DNA of 6,061 bases. Source: Firmicutes bacterium UBA4049 (GTDB taxonomy: Bacteria > Bacillota > Desulfotomaculia > Desulfotomaculales > Nap2-2B). Made by a program: the position numbers and the translations under genes. Where the stretch lies: positions 1-6,061 of the forward strand of contig DFZT01000026.1 of assembly GCA_002382755.1 (NCBI GenBank). Reading direction: 5' to 3'. The notes under the pieces were generated by a model. That model was given only the letters and a program-made list of their open reading frames with translations. It had not been told where the DNA came from and did no database searches. Below, piece after piece: positions 5,996-6,061 of the stretch. How positions within the stretch are numbered: the stretch's first letter is position 1; each line of letters begins with the position of its first letter.

Positions 5996-6024
5996 ATTGT
6001 ATTATATTTGTTATGTTTTGTCAA
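5996..6024 (-). promoter_or_regulatory. Consensus promoter of tnpA, placed for a leaderless mRNA
   Basis: On the minus strand TTGACA (6019-6024) and TACAAT (5996-6001) are separated by exactly 17 bp. Counting from the -10 box, the expected start of transcription falls at about 5989, the A of the tnpA start codon. No Shine-Dalgarno sequence can therefore be included in the mRNA. Confidence 0.75.
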
Positions 6025-6061
6025 GGTTTGTCGAAAATAAGGTAGTTGCTACGTGCCTCCT

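Larger units (their letters stand above)
3240..6061 (-). mobile_element. IS607-family insertion sequence (tnpA-tnpB), approximate limits
   Basis: A MerR-HTH plus serine-recombinase tnpA followed by an overlapping tnpB-type gene defines IS607 elements. They move through a circular intermediate and insert without target duplication, typically at a GG dinucleotide. The right end lies near 3240, where sequence turns AT-rich before dsrC; the left end lies upstream of the tnpA promoter at about 6030 or beyond the window. Exact ends cannot be fixed without an empty-site comparison because the family has no long terminal inverted repeats. The element is oriented so that its genes read toward dsrC. 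tnpA is disrupted, so this copy probably cannot move unless helped in trans. Confidence 0.75.

Noticed and set aside
3274..6026. GTCAAGG near both presumed IS607 ends (6020-6026 plus, 3274-3280 minus) as terminal inverted repeats
   Set aside because: A 7-bp match can arise by chance, the left copy is part of the tnpA -35 box, and IS607 elements do not have classic terminal inverted repeats.

Overview
The window looks like chromosome from an anaerobic, spore-forming, dissimilatory sulfite/sulfate-metabolising Firmicute of the Desulfotomaculum/Pelotomaculum (Peptococcaceae) kind. Three things point that way: a SleB-YpeB spore germination pair, a full-length DsrC with both redox cysteines of its C-terminal arm, and a nitrogenase iron protein whose N-terminus matches the 'cluster III' NifH of anaerobes. 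The taxon is inferred from gene content, not from a marker gene.

Layout. Positions 1-270 (minus) hold the first 90 codons of nifH, which runs off the left edge. Positions 271-564 hold its long leader, read on the minus strand: a near-consensus housekeeping promoter (TTGACA-N17-TATTAT), then a pair of hexaloop hairpins that exclude a terminator hairpin (an ANTAR-type antitermination switch), then two more hairpins that each end in a U-rich run. Positions 565-655 are the upstream region of the divergent sleB, with a perfect 13-bp tandem repeat and a 7-bp inverted repeat. sleB (656-1366) and ypeB (1415-2794) form an operon on the plus strand. It ends at a terminator (2823-2875) that can also serve dsrC (2890-3207, minus), which converges on it.

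From about 3240 to the right edge lies an IS607-family insertion sequence on the minus strand. It has a serine recombinase gene tnpA with a consensus promoter placed so that the mRNA should be leaderless, then a large TnpB-related gene (569 aa), then about 290 bp of GC-rich hairpin-forming noncoding DNA that probably encodes the guide (omega) RNA and the element's right end. tnpA is broken near its 3' end by a 103-bp AT-rich, MITE-like insertion with imperfect terminal inverted repeats and a 6-bp direct duplication (ACTAGT). Removing the insert plus one duplicate restores an open frame of 50 more codons that overlaps the start of tnpB. tnpA also carries an in-frame 12-bp tandem duplication next to the catalytic serine. 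The TnpB-related protein lacks a recognisable zinc ribbon and has His where the third RuvC Asp is expected.

Best leads: (1) the ANTAR-type switch plus extra hairpins in the nifH leader; (2) the small element that interrupts tnpA; (3) the divergent TnpB-related protein and its putative RNA, whose guide end points into the dsrC 5' region.
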